Source of the DNA: Cherax quadricarinatus | Lineage: Eukaryota; Arthropoda; Malacostraca; Decapoda; Parastacidae | Direction: 5' to 3' | Assembly (NCBI RefSeq): GCF_038502225.1 | Contig: NC_091298.1 | Coordinates: 46,812,818 to 46,876,817, forward strand | Length of the DNA stretch: 64,000 nt | Shown: positions 31,407-43,425 of the stretch, piece after piece | Numbering within the stretch: position 1 is the stretch's first letter | Layout: each line of letters starts with the position of its first letter | The notes under the pieces: generated by a model | What the model was told of the DNA's origin: nothing | Database searches by the model: none | The model's input: the letters and a program-made list of their open reading frames with translations, nothing else | Translations under genes and position numbers: made by a program

Positions 31407-31446
31407 GGTCTGAGGAATTAGACCTGTCGGTCTACTTCCTCAGACC
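31407..31446 (+). other. two-tier hairpin at the 5' end of the I-like LINE
   Basis: GGTCTGAGGAA (31407-31417) pairs with TTCCTCAGACC (31436-31446), 11 bp. Inside it AGACC (31420-31424) pairs with GGTCT (31429-31433) around the tetraloop TGTC. The same fold can be drawn at 42440, 48734, 59205 and 60408. Function unknown; it would sit near the RNA 5' end. Confidence 0.75.
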
Positions 31447-32103
31447 AAACCTAATTACCCCCCAATCCCCCATTCCCTATCCCATCCTCCCCTTTTTCCT
31501 TTCTTCCTCCTCCTCCCTACCCCTCCCTTTTGCCCTTCCTTTTTTGCCTTTTTCTTTTTTTTTTTTTTTTTGCCACAGGCACGCTAGTTCCTAGGTAGGG
31601 GAAAGGGTACCGGGGTCCATCCCATTCCATTGAGGTTCTTGGCGGTGGCGTAGTTTGCCGTGGAATCTGGATTGCCTGGGGATGTCCTGATCCCTCTCCG
31701 GTATCCCGGAGGGTGGCTTTGGGTGTCTCTCGGGCGACGGGTGTATCTCTGGAAGCCACCTTTCGGATTCCGGGGGTGGTGGCCGAAGGAGGTATGCTTT
31801 GTGGCGGATTTCCGGCCGCCCTCTCTTTTGTCCACCGAGGTAGCTCGGCAGATGTGAGGTTGCTATCCCGGATTGCCGGTTTACTGGCATGATGGGTAGG
31901 GTATGGCACGGGTTCCATGCTGCATCTGCGCTACTTGCGGTGCTGAGGTCCTCTTGGGCGCGGAGGGAGATTTCTGGCCCTTTCATTCCTCCTAGGAACT
32001 ATCCCTCCCCGGTCCCCCCTTTTTTTATTCTTTTTTTTATTTTTATTTTCTTTTCTTCTTTCTTTTTTTTTCTTAAAAACAAAAAGAAAGAAGTAACCTA
32101 ACC

Positions 32104-34030
32104 ATGGCAGCCCTAGTCCATGAACCTGCTACCCCCGGGCCCCTTCTTGATACCGCACCCCGTTCTGACCCCGCCTCGTCTTTGGACCACTCTTCGGACA
32201 CTCCTCATGCCTCTGTACCTCTTGCCGGTGCTGTTTCCTCACCCGCTTCAGGTACTGAGGCCTCGACTGACTCCTTCGATTTATCTGACCTTCGCTCTCC
32301 TCTGACTATGCTTCCGGCCTCTCCCTCTACGGTGCGGCAATTTTCGAATCGCCGGCCCGTTCCACGTCGGACCAACTCTGGTCCCACGCCTAAACGACAA
32401 CGACAATTACCTGCTGATGATACTTCTCCACCTTCTCGTTCTTCTCAGAAAAGATCGACACGTCCTTCACTACCTTTCCACGCTCAGTTTCAGACTGCAC
32501 AATGGACTAAATTCTTCACTTTACGACCGACTTCCTCTACTGCCTATCTTTCTGACCACAGTATTGGCAAGGCACTCCTATGCCATGTTGGTAAAGATAT
32601 TTCTTTTCATGCTCTTAAGAGCGGTACGCGCATCGTCACCGTACAGAATGCTACCCAGGCTCATGAGCTTTCTCGTCTTTCCCATATCGATACTGTTCCT
32701 GTAACTATTGAAAAGCATCATTCCCTCAATTCTTGTAGTGGTACCGTCATTCTGCCCCATACCATAGTTCAACAAAATTTCCAGACATGTGGCACTGACA
32801 TTCTTGAACAGCTGGAACTCCAAGATCTCCCAATCCTCAAGGTAGACACTTACGTTCTTCCTGCCCGCGGGCGGAGACGATACCCTAGCAATGTGGCTCG
32901 TTTAACTTTTGACAGCCGTGAACTCCCATCCTCAGTTTATGTAGCAGGACATCGGTTACAAGTTCGAAAGGTGATCCCTACACCGCAACAGTGTAGAAAT
33001 TGCTGGCGATTTGGCCATCCAGCGAAATATTGCAGATCTATCGCCGAATGCCCAGTCTGTGGTGCCGATGACCATTCTAATACGTCTTGCAATCGACCTC
33101 CCTCTTGCCTTAATTGTCATGAGGCTCACCCTTCGTACTCTCGCCGTTGTCAAGTCTACTTAAACGAGCGGGAAATCCGTTACCTCAAAGAGGCAGAAGG
33201 TCTCCCTTATGCCATGGCAGTTTCTCATCTCCGCCTCCAAGGGAGACTACCTCGTGTTTCTTATTCCCGTGTTTCAAAACGTCCCCCCACTTCTGGTATC
33301 CCATCTTCTGCACCCACCTCTGTGGTTACCTCTCCCATAGTCACTCCTGTAGCTAATTCTTTTGCTGTCCTCGGCTCAGACGTCCCTACTTCAACGTCTC
33401 AGTCTGATCTTGCTTCTTCGTGTTCTCTCTCACAAGCCTCAGTAGCGACGAGATCTCGTATGACACCTCCTCCCAATCGTCCCTCTACTTCTCAAAAGTC
33501 AAAAAAAGGTCCGTTAACACCTCCTACCCATCTTCCACCTCCTCATTTTCCCTTCCCTGTCTCTGTACCTGGTTCTCCCCCTCTCACTGGCTCTGTTACA
33601 AGTGTAGAGGTTCACCCTCCTCCTCGTACTGTACCTTCCTCCCCTGTTCCCTCCCAAGTTTCTTCCTCTTCTGCCACCTCCCAGGTTTCTGCCTCTTCTG
33701 TCCCCTTCCACGCTTCTCCAGTTCCCTCCACCCTTTTACCCCCCCCCTACCTTGGCACAGTCCATTACAGTTCCAATCTTTACTCATCCTCCCCCTACCA
33801 TTTCCAATATTGTCTCCCATACGACGTCTCTGAATTCTGAAACACTTGAAGCAATCTCTGAATATATTGCAGAGACCAAACCATCAATGGACACTGATCC
33901 ACCCTCCGCTCCTTCTCTCTCCTCTACTCCATCTGCGCAACTCCTTTCTTCACAGCGCACCGTTCCTTCGCTGCTTGAACGTTTTCCACTGCCTCCGCAT
34001 GTGGACTTTTCTAACCCCTCTAGTCCGTAG
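32104..34030 (+). pseudogene. I-like ORF1: Gag-like nucleic-acid-binding protein, one frameshift
   Basis: RNA-binding structural protein that packages the element RNA. It starts MAALVHEPATPGPLL at 32104 just after an A-rich leader. Residues 1-130 are S/P/T-rich and basic. Residues about 150-290 form the folded region. Three CCHC knuckles follow: C297-x2-C300-x4-H305-x4-C310, C316-x2-C319-x4-H324-x4-C329 and C335-x2-C338-x3-H342-x6-C349. A long S/P-rich tail ends it. The frame breaks at a run of nine C (33739-33747) and continues one base out of phase (ITVPIFTHPPPTISNIV) to a stop at 34028-34030. Without that shift the protein stops at 33840 with 578 residues; with it corrected it would be about 642. 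The slip may be a sequencing error. Confidence 0.9.
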
Positions 34031-34074
34031 GAACCCTTACCTGCGGATTTCAGGTATCTTTATCATTGCCAATC

Positions 34075-37000
34075 ATGGCCTATTTACAGTGGAATATACG
34101 CGGCCTCAGGGGTAATCGGGGTGAGCTTCAGATGTTACTCTCCCAGTTTTCCCCTGTTGGTGTTTGCTTACAGGAACCAAAATTACACTCTGCTGTTATC
34201 TCTCCCATCTCAGGCTATAATTTATTGTATTCTTCAGATCCTTTTCCTGATGGGACCTTTAATGAAAGTGCCCTTCTTCTACGCACTGATATTCCGTACC
34301 ATCAGCTATTTGTTCGTACTTCGCTGCATTACACAGCAGCCCGTATCCACTTGCATAGGTGGTATACGCTCTGTTCTTTATATCTCTCTCCTTCTCGGGC
34401 ATTATCTATTCCGGATATTGCCTTTCTTGTTTCGTCATTACCACCACCGATTCTGTTACTTGGTGATTTTAATGCCCACCATTTCCTCTGGGGGGGGGGG
34501 GTCTCACTGTGATTCCCGTGGCATTCAGTTAGAGGCTTTTCTTGCCACCCACCCCCTCCATGTTTTAAATACAGGTACTCACACCCATTTTGATCCTCGG
34601 ACTCACACTCTCTCTTGCATCGATCTCTCAGTCTGCTCTTCCTCCGCCGCATTAGACTTCACTTGGTCTGTTCTTCCGGACTTACATGACAGCGATCATT
34701 TCCCAATCATTCTTACTTCCCCTTCATATTCACCACCTCTTCGCATCCCACGCTGGCAATTTGATCAGGCAAATTGGAACCTTTACTCACACCTAACTGT
34801 TTTTAGAGAGGTTCCTTCTTCGTCCTCCATCGATGAGCTTTTACACCTCTTCTCGTCCTCCGTTTTAACCGCAGCTTCTCATTCTATACCCCAAACTTCG
34901 GGCAGGCATTCTCAGAAATGCGTGCCTTGGTGGTCTCCTGCTTGTGCTCGTGCAGTACGTTTGAAACGCGCTGCATGGGGCAGGTACCGGTACAATAGAA
35001 CCACAGAGAGACTTCTTGATTTTAAGCAGAAGCGTGCGATCGCTCGCCGTGTCATCCGTGACGCTAAACGCACTTGCTGGCGAGATTATGTCTCCACCAT
35101 CACCTCTGCTTCCTCTATGAGTGCAGTCTGGAAAAAAGTACGAAAACTGAGTGGTAAATATTCTCCTGACCCGGCTCCTGTTCTGCGGGTTGCCGGTGTT
35201 GATATAGCAAACCCACTAGATGTTGCCAATGAAATTGGCAATCATCTGGTCCGTATTTCTCAGGGACTCCATCTATGCCCCTCATTTCTTTCCTCAAAGT
35301 CTGCCAGAGAGTTAGCACCCTTGGACTTTTCTTCTCTCAGAGAAGAACAGTATAATGTGCCTTTTACACTTCAAGAACTGGAGGCAACACTCTCAGCTTG
35401 CCGATCATCGGCAGCTGGGCCCGACGACATTCATATTCGTATGCTACAACATTTACATCAGTCAGCCCTTGCAGTCCTATTACGCCTTTACAATCTTATT
35501 TGGTCACAAGGAGTTCTTCCACAGCTGTGGAAATCCGCCATTGTTCTCCCTTTCCGCAAACCAGGCACTACGGGACATGAAACCTCCCACTATCGTCCCA
35601 TTGCTCTTACCAGTGCAGTTTGCAAAGTGATGGAACGCCTAGTAAATAGACGTTTAGTGTGGTATTTAGAGACACACAACAGTCTCTCCACTCGTCAATA
35701 TGGCTTTCGTAAGGGACGTTCTACCATAGACCCCTTACTACGCTTGGATACGTATGTTCGTAATGCCTTTGCGAATAACCACTCAGTTATTGCCATATTT
35801 TTTGACCTTGAGAAGGCATATGACACAACTTGGAGGTATAATATTTTAGCCCAAGCCCACTCCTTAGGCCTTCGAGGCAATCTACCATCCTTCCTTAAGA
35901 ACTTTTTAACTGACAGGCATTTCCGTGTTCGGGTTAATAATGTGCTCTCCCCGGACTTTATCCAAGCTGAAGGTGTCCCCCAGGGATGTGTTCTGAGCAC
36001 AACACTTTTTCTCCTTGCTATTAATGATTTGGCCTCTAGTCTTCCATCAAATATTTGGTCATCACTCTATGTTGATGACTTCGCTATTGCCTGTGCAGGC
36101 GCTGACTGTCACCTTATTACAGTTTCTCTCCAGCATGCAGTCGACCGTGTTTCCAATTGGGCCACCACACGTGGGTTTAAATTTTCCAGCACTAAAACCC
36201 ACCAAATTACTTTCACTAGACGCTCTGTCATCTCCGATCATCCTTTGTACCTCTATGGCTCCCGTATCCCTGAACGTGATACAGTCAAGTTTCTGGGCCT
36301 CCTCTTTGATCGTAGGTTATCCTGGAAACCTCACATTACCTCTCTGAAGGCAACTTGTCACAGCCGGCTGAACCTTCTTAAAACCCTTGCTCATCTTTCA
36401 TGGGGAGCTGATCGTCGAACCCTCCTTCGCCTACATTCCACCCTTATCTTATCGAAACTTGATTATGGTGACCAGATCTATTCAGCGGCATCTCCTGCTA
36501 CTCTCTCTAGCCTTAACCCCATTCATCACCAAGGATTACGTTTATGCCTTGGTGCTTTTCGCTCTTCCCCTGTCGAGAGCCTCTATGCAGAAGCGAACGT
36601 TCCATCCTTATCCGATCGCCGTGATGCCCATTGCCTTCGCTACTATGTACGCTCTCATGATCTCCGCAATCCTTCCATTTATAGAATGGTCACTGATATT
36701 AGTAGACATTCTTTATTTGTTCGCCGCCCCTGTTTACTCCGTCCCTTCTCTCTTCGCCTTCATTCGCTCTTGTCTTCTCTTCAATTACCACCTTTCTATG
36801 TACATGTAGCATCTCACTTTTCCCTACCCCCCTGGGAAGTTCCAGCTGTTCGAGTCTGTTCTTTCTCTCTCCCTTGCTCGAAAGCCCAACTGTCTACGGT
36901 CGCTTCCCGCTCTCTTTTTCTTGACCACTTTCACTCTCATTCTCATGCCATTGCTGTGTACACAGATGGCTCTAAGTCTTCTGACGGCGTAGGATTCGCA

Positions 37001-37780
37001 GCAGTGTTTCCGGACAGCGTCGTACAAGGGCATTTACTATCTTCGGCTAGTATTTTTACTGCTGAATTGTATGCCATCCTTACAGCACTTATCCGTATTG
37101 CATCTATGCCTGTGTCATCATTTGTGGTTGTCTCAGACTCCCTTAGTGCTTTACAGGCTATACAGAAATTTGATACACCTCACCCCTTAGTCCTCCGTAT
37201 CCAACTTTGGCTACGCCGCATCTTTACCAAGCATAAAGATATTGTTTTTTGTTGGGTCCCTGGTCATGTTGACGTACAGGGCAATGAACAGGCAGACACT
37301 GCTGCGCGGTCAGCAGTACATGACCTACCAGTTTCATGTAGAGGTATTCCATTTACGGACTATTTTGCTGCAATATCTTCCCAACTTCACACCCGTTGGC
37401 AACAACGTTGGTCTACTATGCTCGGCAACAAACTTCAATCTATTAAACCGAGTATAGGTTACTGGCCGTCTTCTTATCACCAGTGTCGAGGTTGGGAGAC
37501 TACTCTCTCCCGTCTTCGCATTGGCCATACTCGTCTTACTCATGGATATCTCATGGAGAGGCGCCCTGCTCCTCTCTGTGAGAATTGCCAAGTTCCATTA
37601 TCAGTCAGCCACATTCTGTTGGACTGCCCACTTTATCAACGAGCACGCAGAATTTACCTCCGTCGTCGTCTTCGCTCTGCTGCTCTCTCTTTACCTTCCC
37701 TTCTCGCTGATGGACCCACCTTTCATCCAGACTCTCTCATTGACTTTTTGACAACAACTGACTTACTTCACAAATTCTGA
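34075..37780 (+). pseudogene. I-like ORF2: endonuclease, reverse transcriptase and RNase H, one frameshift
   Basis: The replication enzyme of the LINE, about 1,234 codons from ATG at 34075, which follows the ORF1 stop by 44 nt. APE endonuclease: LQWNIRGLRG, CLQEPKL, LLGDFNAHH (about residue 130) and DSDHFPI. RT: HYRPIALTSAVCKVME, QYGFRKGRS, FFDLEKAYD (about 575), GVPQGCVLS and LYVDDFAIA (about 664). RNase H: VYTDGSKSSDGVG (about 962), FTAELYAIL, VSDSLSALQ and VQGNEQADTAAR, so all four acidic residues are present. C-terminal finger: CENCQVPLSVSHILLDC. A run of 12 G at 34490-34501 shifts the frame right after NAHHFLWG. Apart from that it is open to the stop at 37778-37780, with every catalytic residue intact. 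Confidence 0.93.
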
Positions 37781-37981
37781 TACCTTCAGCCCTTTCTACT
37801 TCAATCTCTTGCTACCCTCTACCCCCGTACTATCCCCTGCCCCGCTGTTTTCTGTAACCTACTGATCATCCCTCCTCCCTTCTGCCATCCAATACCCTCG
37901 CTTCCTTCCCTACCCTGCAGCGCTGTATAGCCCTTGTGGCTTAGCGCTTCTTTTTGATTATAATAATAATAATAATAATAC
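37781..37981 (+). other. I-like 3' UTR and (ATA)n tail
   Basis: Pyrimidine-rich 3' UTR ending GCGCTGTATAGCCCTTGTGG and then a (ATA)n tail of about 18 bp. The same end occurs at 23820-23885 and, diverged, at about 41095, 41215, 41735, 42350 and 51920. Confidence 0.88.
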
Positions 37982-38039
37982 ACACCTCACCCACTTAATA
38001 TGTCCAATATGTAAGCTACCACAACCCTACCAAAGAGCC

Positions 38040-38335
38040 TTAAGTGAAGAGTAAATATTGAATCTGTGGTTCTTGACCAATCTCTGCCAAAGAAATACTT
38101 GCACTTTCTGTGTGTGCATAAGAAAAGCATACACAAGGTATGAATGCATTTGGTAAACAGTGAGTAGAAAGTATTTGTAATTTAGCCTTTAGCAAAAGAT
38201 AACTATTAAATCTTTGGCTCTTGATCAATCTATACCAACCATGTGTGAACACCTTGTGTACATTTAAGATGGACATACACAAAGTATTAATGCATTTGGT
38301 AAAAACAGGAAAAATATTGTATTTAAGTGATAATG
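38040..38335. repeat. two-copy tandem duplication, about 148 bp
   Basis: Blocks in the same order recur about 150 bp apart: TTGACCAATCTCTGCCAA with TTGATCAATCTATACCAA, and GAATGCATTTGGTAAACA with TAATGCATTTGGTAAAAA. Old, diverged duplication. Confidence 0.75.
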
Positions 38336-38529
38336 TTTGAATAATTACAAAAATCATGACTAGTTCAGTGTTCATAAGTGATTAATTGGTTTCAAAGTGT
38401 CAGTATTATAGGTCAAGGCCCTCACTGTATGACTAAGCATGTTGGAATCATCAAAAATGATTCTTGGGAAGCATGATGTACTTTATAATAGAGTCCTGAC
38501 CAGGTTCTTAACTGTGTAAGAACAAATTT

Positions 38530-38885
38530 AAGTATTCCTGAAGTTGTTCTTGTTGAATCTCAAATATAATTTACAATATAATGTGTTGTAGGTTACTTAA
38601 ATTTGTTCTTGTTAAATCTCTTTAAATTTGCTGCATAATGTATTGCAGGTAACTTTGATTTGTTTTTGTTTAATCTCATAGTTTACAATACTGTTTAATA
38701 TGCCACAGGTAATGTTAATTTACTCGTGTTGAATGTTGTTAATTTTTAAATATGGTATGTTGTAGGTAACTTTATTCTTGTTTACTATCATCTATAATTT
38801 ACAATGTAATGCCTCGGGTAACTTCGTTCTTGTTGGGTATCATGTTGAGTTTACAATACATTATGTTGCAGGTAGCATTAATTTC
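38530..38885. repeat. degenerate tandem repeat, unit about 56-60 bp
   Basis: About six diverged copies of a unit with GGTAACTT, TTGTTCTTGTT, AATCTCAT, TTTACAATA and ATGTTGCAG. Each boundary reads like GCAG-GTAA, so it mimics repeated splice signals, but no coding sequence is associated. Confidence 0.75.
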
Positions 38886-40340
38886 CTGAGCACCATTATT
38901 AGTTGAGAGAGGTGAAAAGGAGAAGCAGTGGTGAAAGGCAGCAGCAGCAGCTGCTTTGGTTGGCAGCTGGAGGTGATAATTTAAATTTCTTGTATACATA
39001 ATGAAATATATACAGTTACTTCACTGCCAATTATTTGTTTAATTTGTTCATTATATATCTGGAGTCAGTCCTTTAGCTGTTAAGCAATGTCTCAATTATA
39101 TGGGACCTAGTGAACCAGTTGTGAACTCTGACACAATATACAGTATGTATTTGTATTTCTCATGCAAGGTTTTAATGGAATGTGAAGTGTACATATAGAT
39201 GTAGAAACATATAAGGGAATGTGGAAATGGTGTCACGATGCAGATTCCTCAGGCTCTGAATTACTGGATTTTCAGTACAGTACTGTATATCACTAACTGC
39301 TGAAGATGCAAGTGGCTCAAGAAATAATACTGAATCATAACAGGCCATTGCAAGAGCAGCAAGGAAAGTTAAATGTTACCTTTGGCTTGCCTAACTCAAG
39401 ACTTATCATATCCTTTTTCGTGCAGATGGGAATGATCCCCTGAGTCTGTCATTCATATGTGATATTTAATTTACTTCATCCTTAGGTAACTCACTCTTAA
39501 GTAGCATAAGATACCAACCTGGACTTTTGACAGCATGGTCATAGATCCTAGTCAAAGGCAAAAGGGAAATATCCTTGTAGCTTCTTTTCCAGGTTGTGTA
39601 AAAAGGTGTGTATACCTCAAGTAGAGTAACATGGCCATTTATATCAATTTTACCCACATTTTTATTAGTTTTGTATATTTATTGTAATATACCATTTTGT
39701 AAAGAAGAATTGTTACTATTTAATGATATTGTCCTCATTGATGTTATTAACCTGTGGAACATCATTGTATGAATGCTAAGCTCACTCATTTTAATGACAA
39801 ACAGAGCATTCATGTAAATAGAATTGTAAACTGAAGAATATGTCAGTAAGAACACTGTATTTTTAATGAAAGTTAATGACAACATTATCAATGTTATTAG
39901 ACAAGATTAAGTTAGTTTTTGTTTGTAATAGAATGAAAATTAAAATATACCTATACAGAAATTTTTATAGCCAAAAGGTGCATTATTGTCCTTAAAACAA
40001 ACAAACAAAAAAAAAGATGATTTTGTACACATTAAAAGTGAAGGAAAAATAAGATCATAAAAATGATGACTGATTCTCTAATGGTTGTGTCCCCCATTGT
40101 TTCTGTAGATATACTGTACCTACAAAAAAAAAATCACCTTTTTGTGACAAAGAGTTTCATTACCCACCTTTTGTGTGTAAAAACAATTACTACTATGAGG
40201 TTACAAGGATGAGCTAAAGTTGATGGTTCCTTCTTTCTACTGACTGAAATGAAGTACTCCTTTCATGCCTACTTTTGAAGACAATGTTTGTGCTTCTTAT
40301 GAATATAATTATAATTTAAAACCCTTGCATGGTGTTTCCC
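38886..40340. other. no gene recognised
   Basis: A/T-rich DNA with short overlapping frames on both strands and no homology recognised. An AGC trinucleotide run near 38940 is the only tract of note. Confidence 0.5.
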
Positions 40341-40344
40341 ATTG

Positions 40345-42169
40345 TCATGCCCCCTTCAAGGATGGGGGGATTCTCCCTTGGTGTGGCACAGAGGTTCACT
40401 AAAAATTCCATCCGTCTTTGACTTTTTAACGAACTATCTTATTGCATCAACCTTGATTATATTTTACCTTTAGTACTCTCCACTAACCCTATCTCTTGCA
40501 CACTCCACAGGTGGATGCTGCTGCGCGGTCAGCGGTACATGATCTTCCGGTTTCCTATAGAGGTATTCCGTCCAGGGATAATTTTACAGTCATCTCTGCC
40601 CATCTTCATGACTGTTGGCAGCAATGATGGTTGGACACGCACCACAACAAATTGCACCCTATTAAACAGCTTTTAGGTTTGTGGCCATCTTCTTACCACC
40701 ATTGCTGTACTCAAGAGACTGCACTTTCCCGTCTCTGCATTGGCCACACTCGCCTCACCCATGGGTATCTCATGGAATGACACCCTATTCCTCTCTGTGA
40801 GGTTTGTTGGGTCCCTATTTCGGTTCTTCACTTTCTTGTGGGTTGCCTGGTTTACCAGCGAGCTCACAGGGTTTACCTCCAACGACACTGCCGCCCTACC
40901 GCTCTTACCTTATCTTCCCTTCTTGCAGATGGCCGTGCCTTTGACTTACAATCACTCTTTGACTTTTTGTCAGCAACTACTTTACTATATGAACTTTGAC
41001 ACATAGCCCTTAGCATCCTTTCCAGCCCTTTTCTCCCCTCACCACTGATTCCCTCTCCACTTAGTGGTTAATAGCCCCAGCACTATTTTCTGCCCTGCAG
41101 TGCTGCATGACCCTTGTCAGTTTAGCGCTTTCTTTGATTATGATAATAATAATTGCACACTCCAACCCCACACTAGTCTCTGACATCTGCATATTTCTTC
41201 TTTAGCACATCCCACCCTGCAGTGCTGTATGACTCTTTTGAGTTTAGCACTTTGATTATTATTGCTTTTATTACTTGAAGCATGCAAGTCCCTGTTGTAG
41301 CCTCTCCCACAGTCACCCCTGTGTCCAACCTTTATGAAGTCCTCACCTCTGATGTTCCATCCTCTTCACCTCCCATTCTTTCTATTATGACCTCTTCCAT
41401 TATACATATTTCTCTGCCCACACAGCCTTCACCAGCTGGACCTTAAACTCATTCTAAAGAAAACTAAAAGACTCTAGCTTTCACCAGTCATCAAAACTCT
41501 TTACCAACCTTGCTCCTTCACAATTCTCCCTATTGGTGTGCCTTGCCCCTTCATCCCTGCATCTGTGACAGTTGTAGACATACTGCTACTACCCTCTCTC
41601 CCCACCCCAGATTCATTCATCCATGGAGTCCACTCAGGTCTGCAATGTCCCTTCCAGCCCTTTTCTCCCCTCACCTCTGATCCCCTCTCCACCTAGCTGT
41701 TTATAGCCCCAGCACTATTTTCTGCCCCGCAGAGTTGTATGACCCTTGTCAACTTAGCGCTTTCTTCGATTATAATAATAATCAGGTCTGCAACCAAAAG
41801 GGGCTGGGGTGTTACTCTTTTTCTTCTGGAAATTTTCAGGAATGACAGTGAGGTTAAATATGCATGTGAACTACTAAGTGACAGAATTTGTTACTTGATT
41901 GTAAGGCTAGATGACAACATTGTCACATGCAGTATTACTGACAAACATGCGAAGTGTTGAATAATTAACTGAGTTTCATTCTCATTCTCTCTCAGGGACA
42001 CAAGGAAAAGTGTCCAGCACCTCTCATTAAGGACTGTCAGGTTGATTTGCCAGTTACCCATATCTTAATAGATTGTGCTGCTTACTATTGGGCATGCAGA
42101 ATTCACTTACATCTCCATCTCTCCAATAGAGTCTAACTGACCTCCTTACTAAACATCCCACCTCTGATG

Positions 42170-42220
<51 letters not shown>

Positions 42221-42400
42221 ATTAACTTAGTGCATTATGATTTTAATTTACCGCTTGCACTCTCCCCCTTCCCGCTGATCCTTACCCATGCATACTCCTG
42301 ATCCTCATTCCCACCTAACCTCTGCATATTCCATCCTATGGGTTTAGTGCTTCCCCCTTGATTATAATAATAATAATCTGCATATTCCTCCTTTAGCACA
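40345..42400 (+). mobile_element. scrambled I-like LINE fragments
   Basis: Same-strand pieces of the I-like LINE, all decayed. About 40345-40420 is a 5' end remnant (CTTCAAGGATGGGGGGATTC, TTGGTGTGG). About 40505-41150 is RNase H end, C-terminal finger, 3' UTR and tail. About 41200-41270 is a second tail. About 41285-41640 is ORF1 proline-rich tail. About 41650-41785 is 3' UTR and tail. About 42035-42140 is the C-terminal finger and 42240-42380 a further 3' UTR/tail. A run of about 45 T lies at 42172-42216. This looks like repeated 5'-truncated insertions into one another. Confidence 0.75.
42172..42216. repeat. poly-T tract of about 45 bases
   Basis: Uninterrupted T run in the middle of an I-like fragment. 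It may mark the tail of a minus-strand insertion, but no adjacent element was recognised. Confidence 0.9.
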
Positions 42401-43425
42401 TCTTCAAGGGGGACTCCTTGGTGTGGTGAAGAGGCTCTTGGTCTGAGGAATTAGACCTTTAGGTCTCCTTCCTCAGATTGAACCTAATTACCTCCCTTCC
42501 CTGTCCCATCCTCCCCATTCCCCTTTTTCCCTTTCCTCCTCCTCCTCCCCATCCCTCCCCTATTCCCTTCCTATTTTCAGCCCTTGAGATTCTTCCCACA
42601 GGCACTCTAGTCCCTATGTAGGAGGAAGGATACCAGGGTCTATCCCATCCTGTTGAGGTCCTTGGCGGTGGTGTAGTTTGCTGTGGAATCTGAATCACCT
42701 GGAGGTGTCCCGATCCCTCTCCAGTCTCCTGGGGTGTGGCTTTGTGTGTCTTTTGGGTGACGAGTATTTCTGAAGGCTGCCTGTTGGATTCTGGGGGTTG
42801 GTGGCCGAAGGAGGTATGCTTTGTGGCGGATGTCTGGCCGCCCTCTCTTTTGTCCACCAAGGTAGCTTGGCGGATGTGAGGTTGCTAACCCAGATTATTG
42901 GTTTACTGGCATGAAGGGTAGGGTATGGCATGGGTTCCATGTTGCATCTGCACTACTTGTGGTGGTAGGGTCCTCTTGGGTGCGGAAGGGGATTTACAGC
43001 CCTTTTTTTGCTTCCTATGAGCTATTCCTCCGTGTTCCCTATTTTTTTTTTCTGTAAAACAAAAGCAAGAAGTGACATAACCATGGAGTCCCAAATCCAT
43101 GAACCTCCTACCCCTGGGCCCTTTACTGATACTGCACCCTGTTCTAACCCTGCCTTGTTATTTGTCTACACTTTGGACATTTCTAATGCCCCTGTACCTC
43201 TTGCTGGTGCCATTTCATCACCCACTTCATGTGCTAGGGCTCCGACTGACTCCTTTGATACATCTGACCTCTGCTCTTCTTTGACTAGGCTTCCGGCTTC
43301 TCCCTCTGCGGTGCAGCAATTTTTGAATCGCCTACCTGTCCCACACTGGACCAACTCTGGTCTCACACCTAAACACCCAAGACCATTACCTGATGATACT
43401 TATGCCGGGAGCAATGGGCTAGTAA

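Larger units (their letters stand above)
31369..37981 (+). mobile_element. near-intact I/Nimb-like LINE (reference copy)
   Basis: About 6.6 kb. Order: 5' UTR (about 31369-32103) opening with TTCAAGGGGGGCTCC and a two-tier hairpin; ORF1 (32104-34030 allowing one frameshift); ORF2 (34075-37780, one frameshift); 3' UTR ending with GCGCTTCTTTTTG and an (ATA)n tail. ORF1 with three CCHC knuckles plus ORF2 with endonuclease, RT and RNase H places it in the I group (I/Nimb-like). Only two 1-nt homopolymer slips disrupt it. I could not fix a convincing target-site duplication. Confidence 0.92.

Noticed and set aside
32205..34652. Antisense frames within the I-like ORF1 and ORF2
   Set aside because: Shadows of the sense coding sequence.
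31369..37981. Target-site duplication of the I-like reference copy
   Set aside because: Only a 5-base match (ACCTC) near both ends could be found, too short and misplaced to count.
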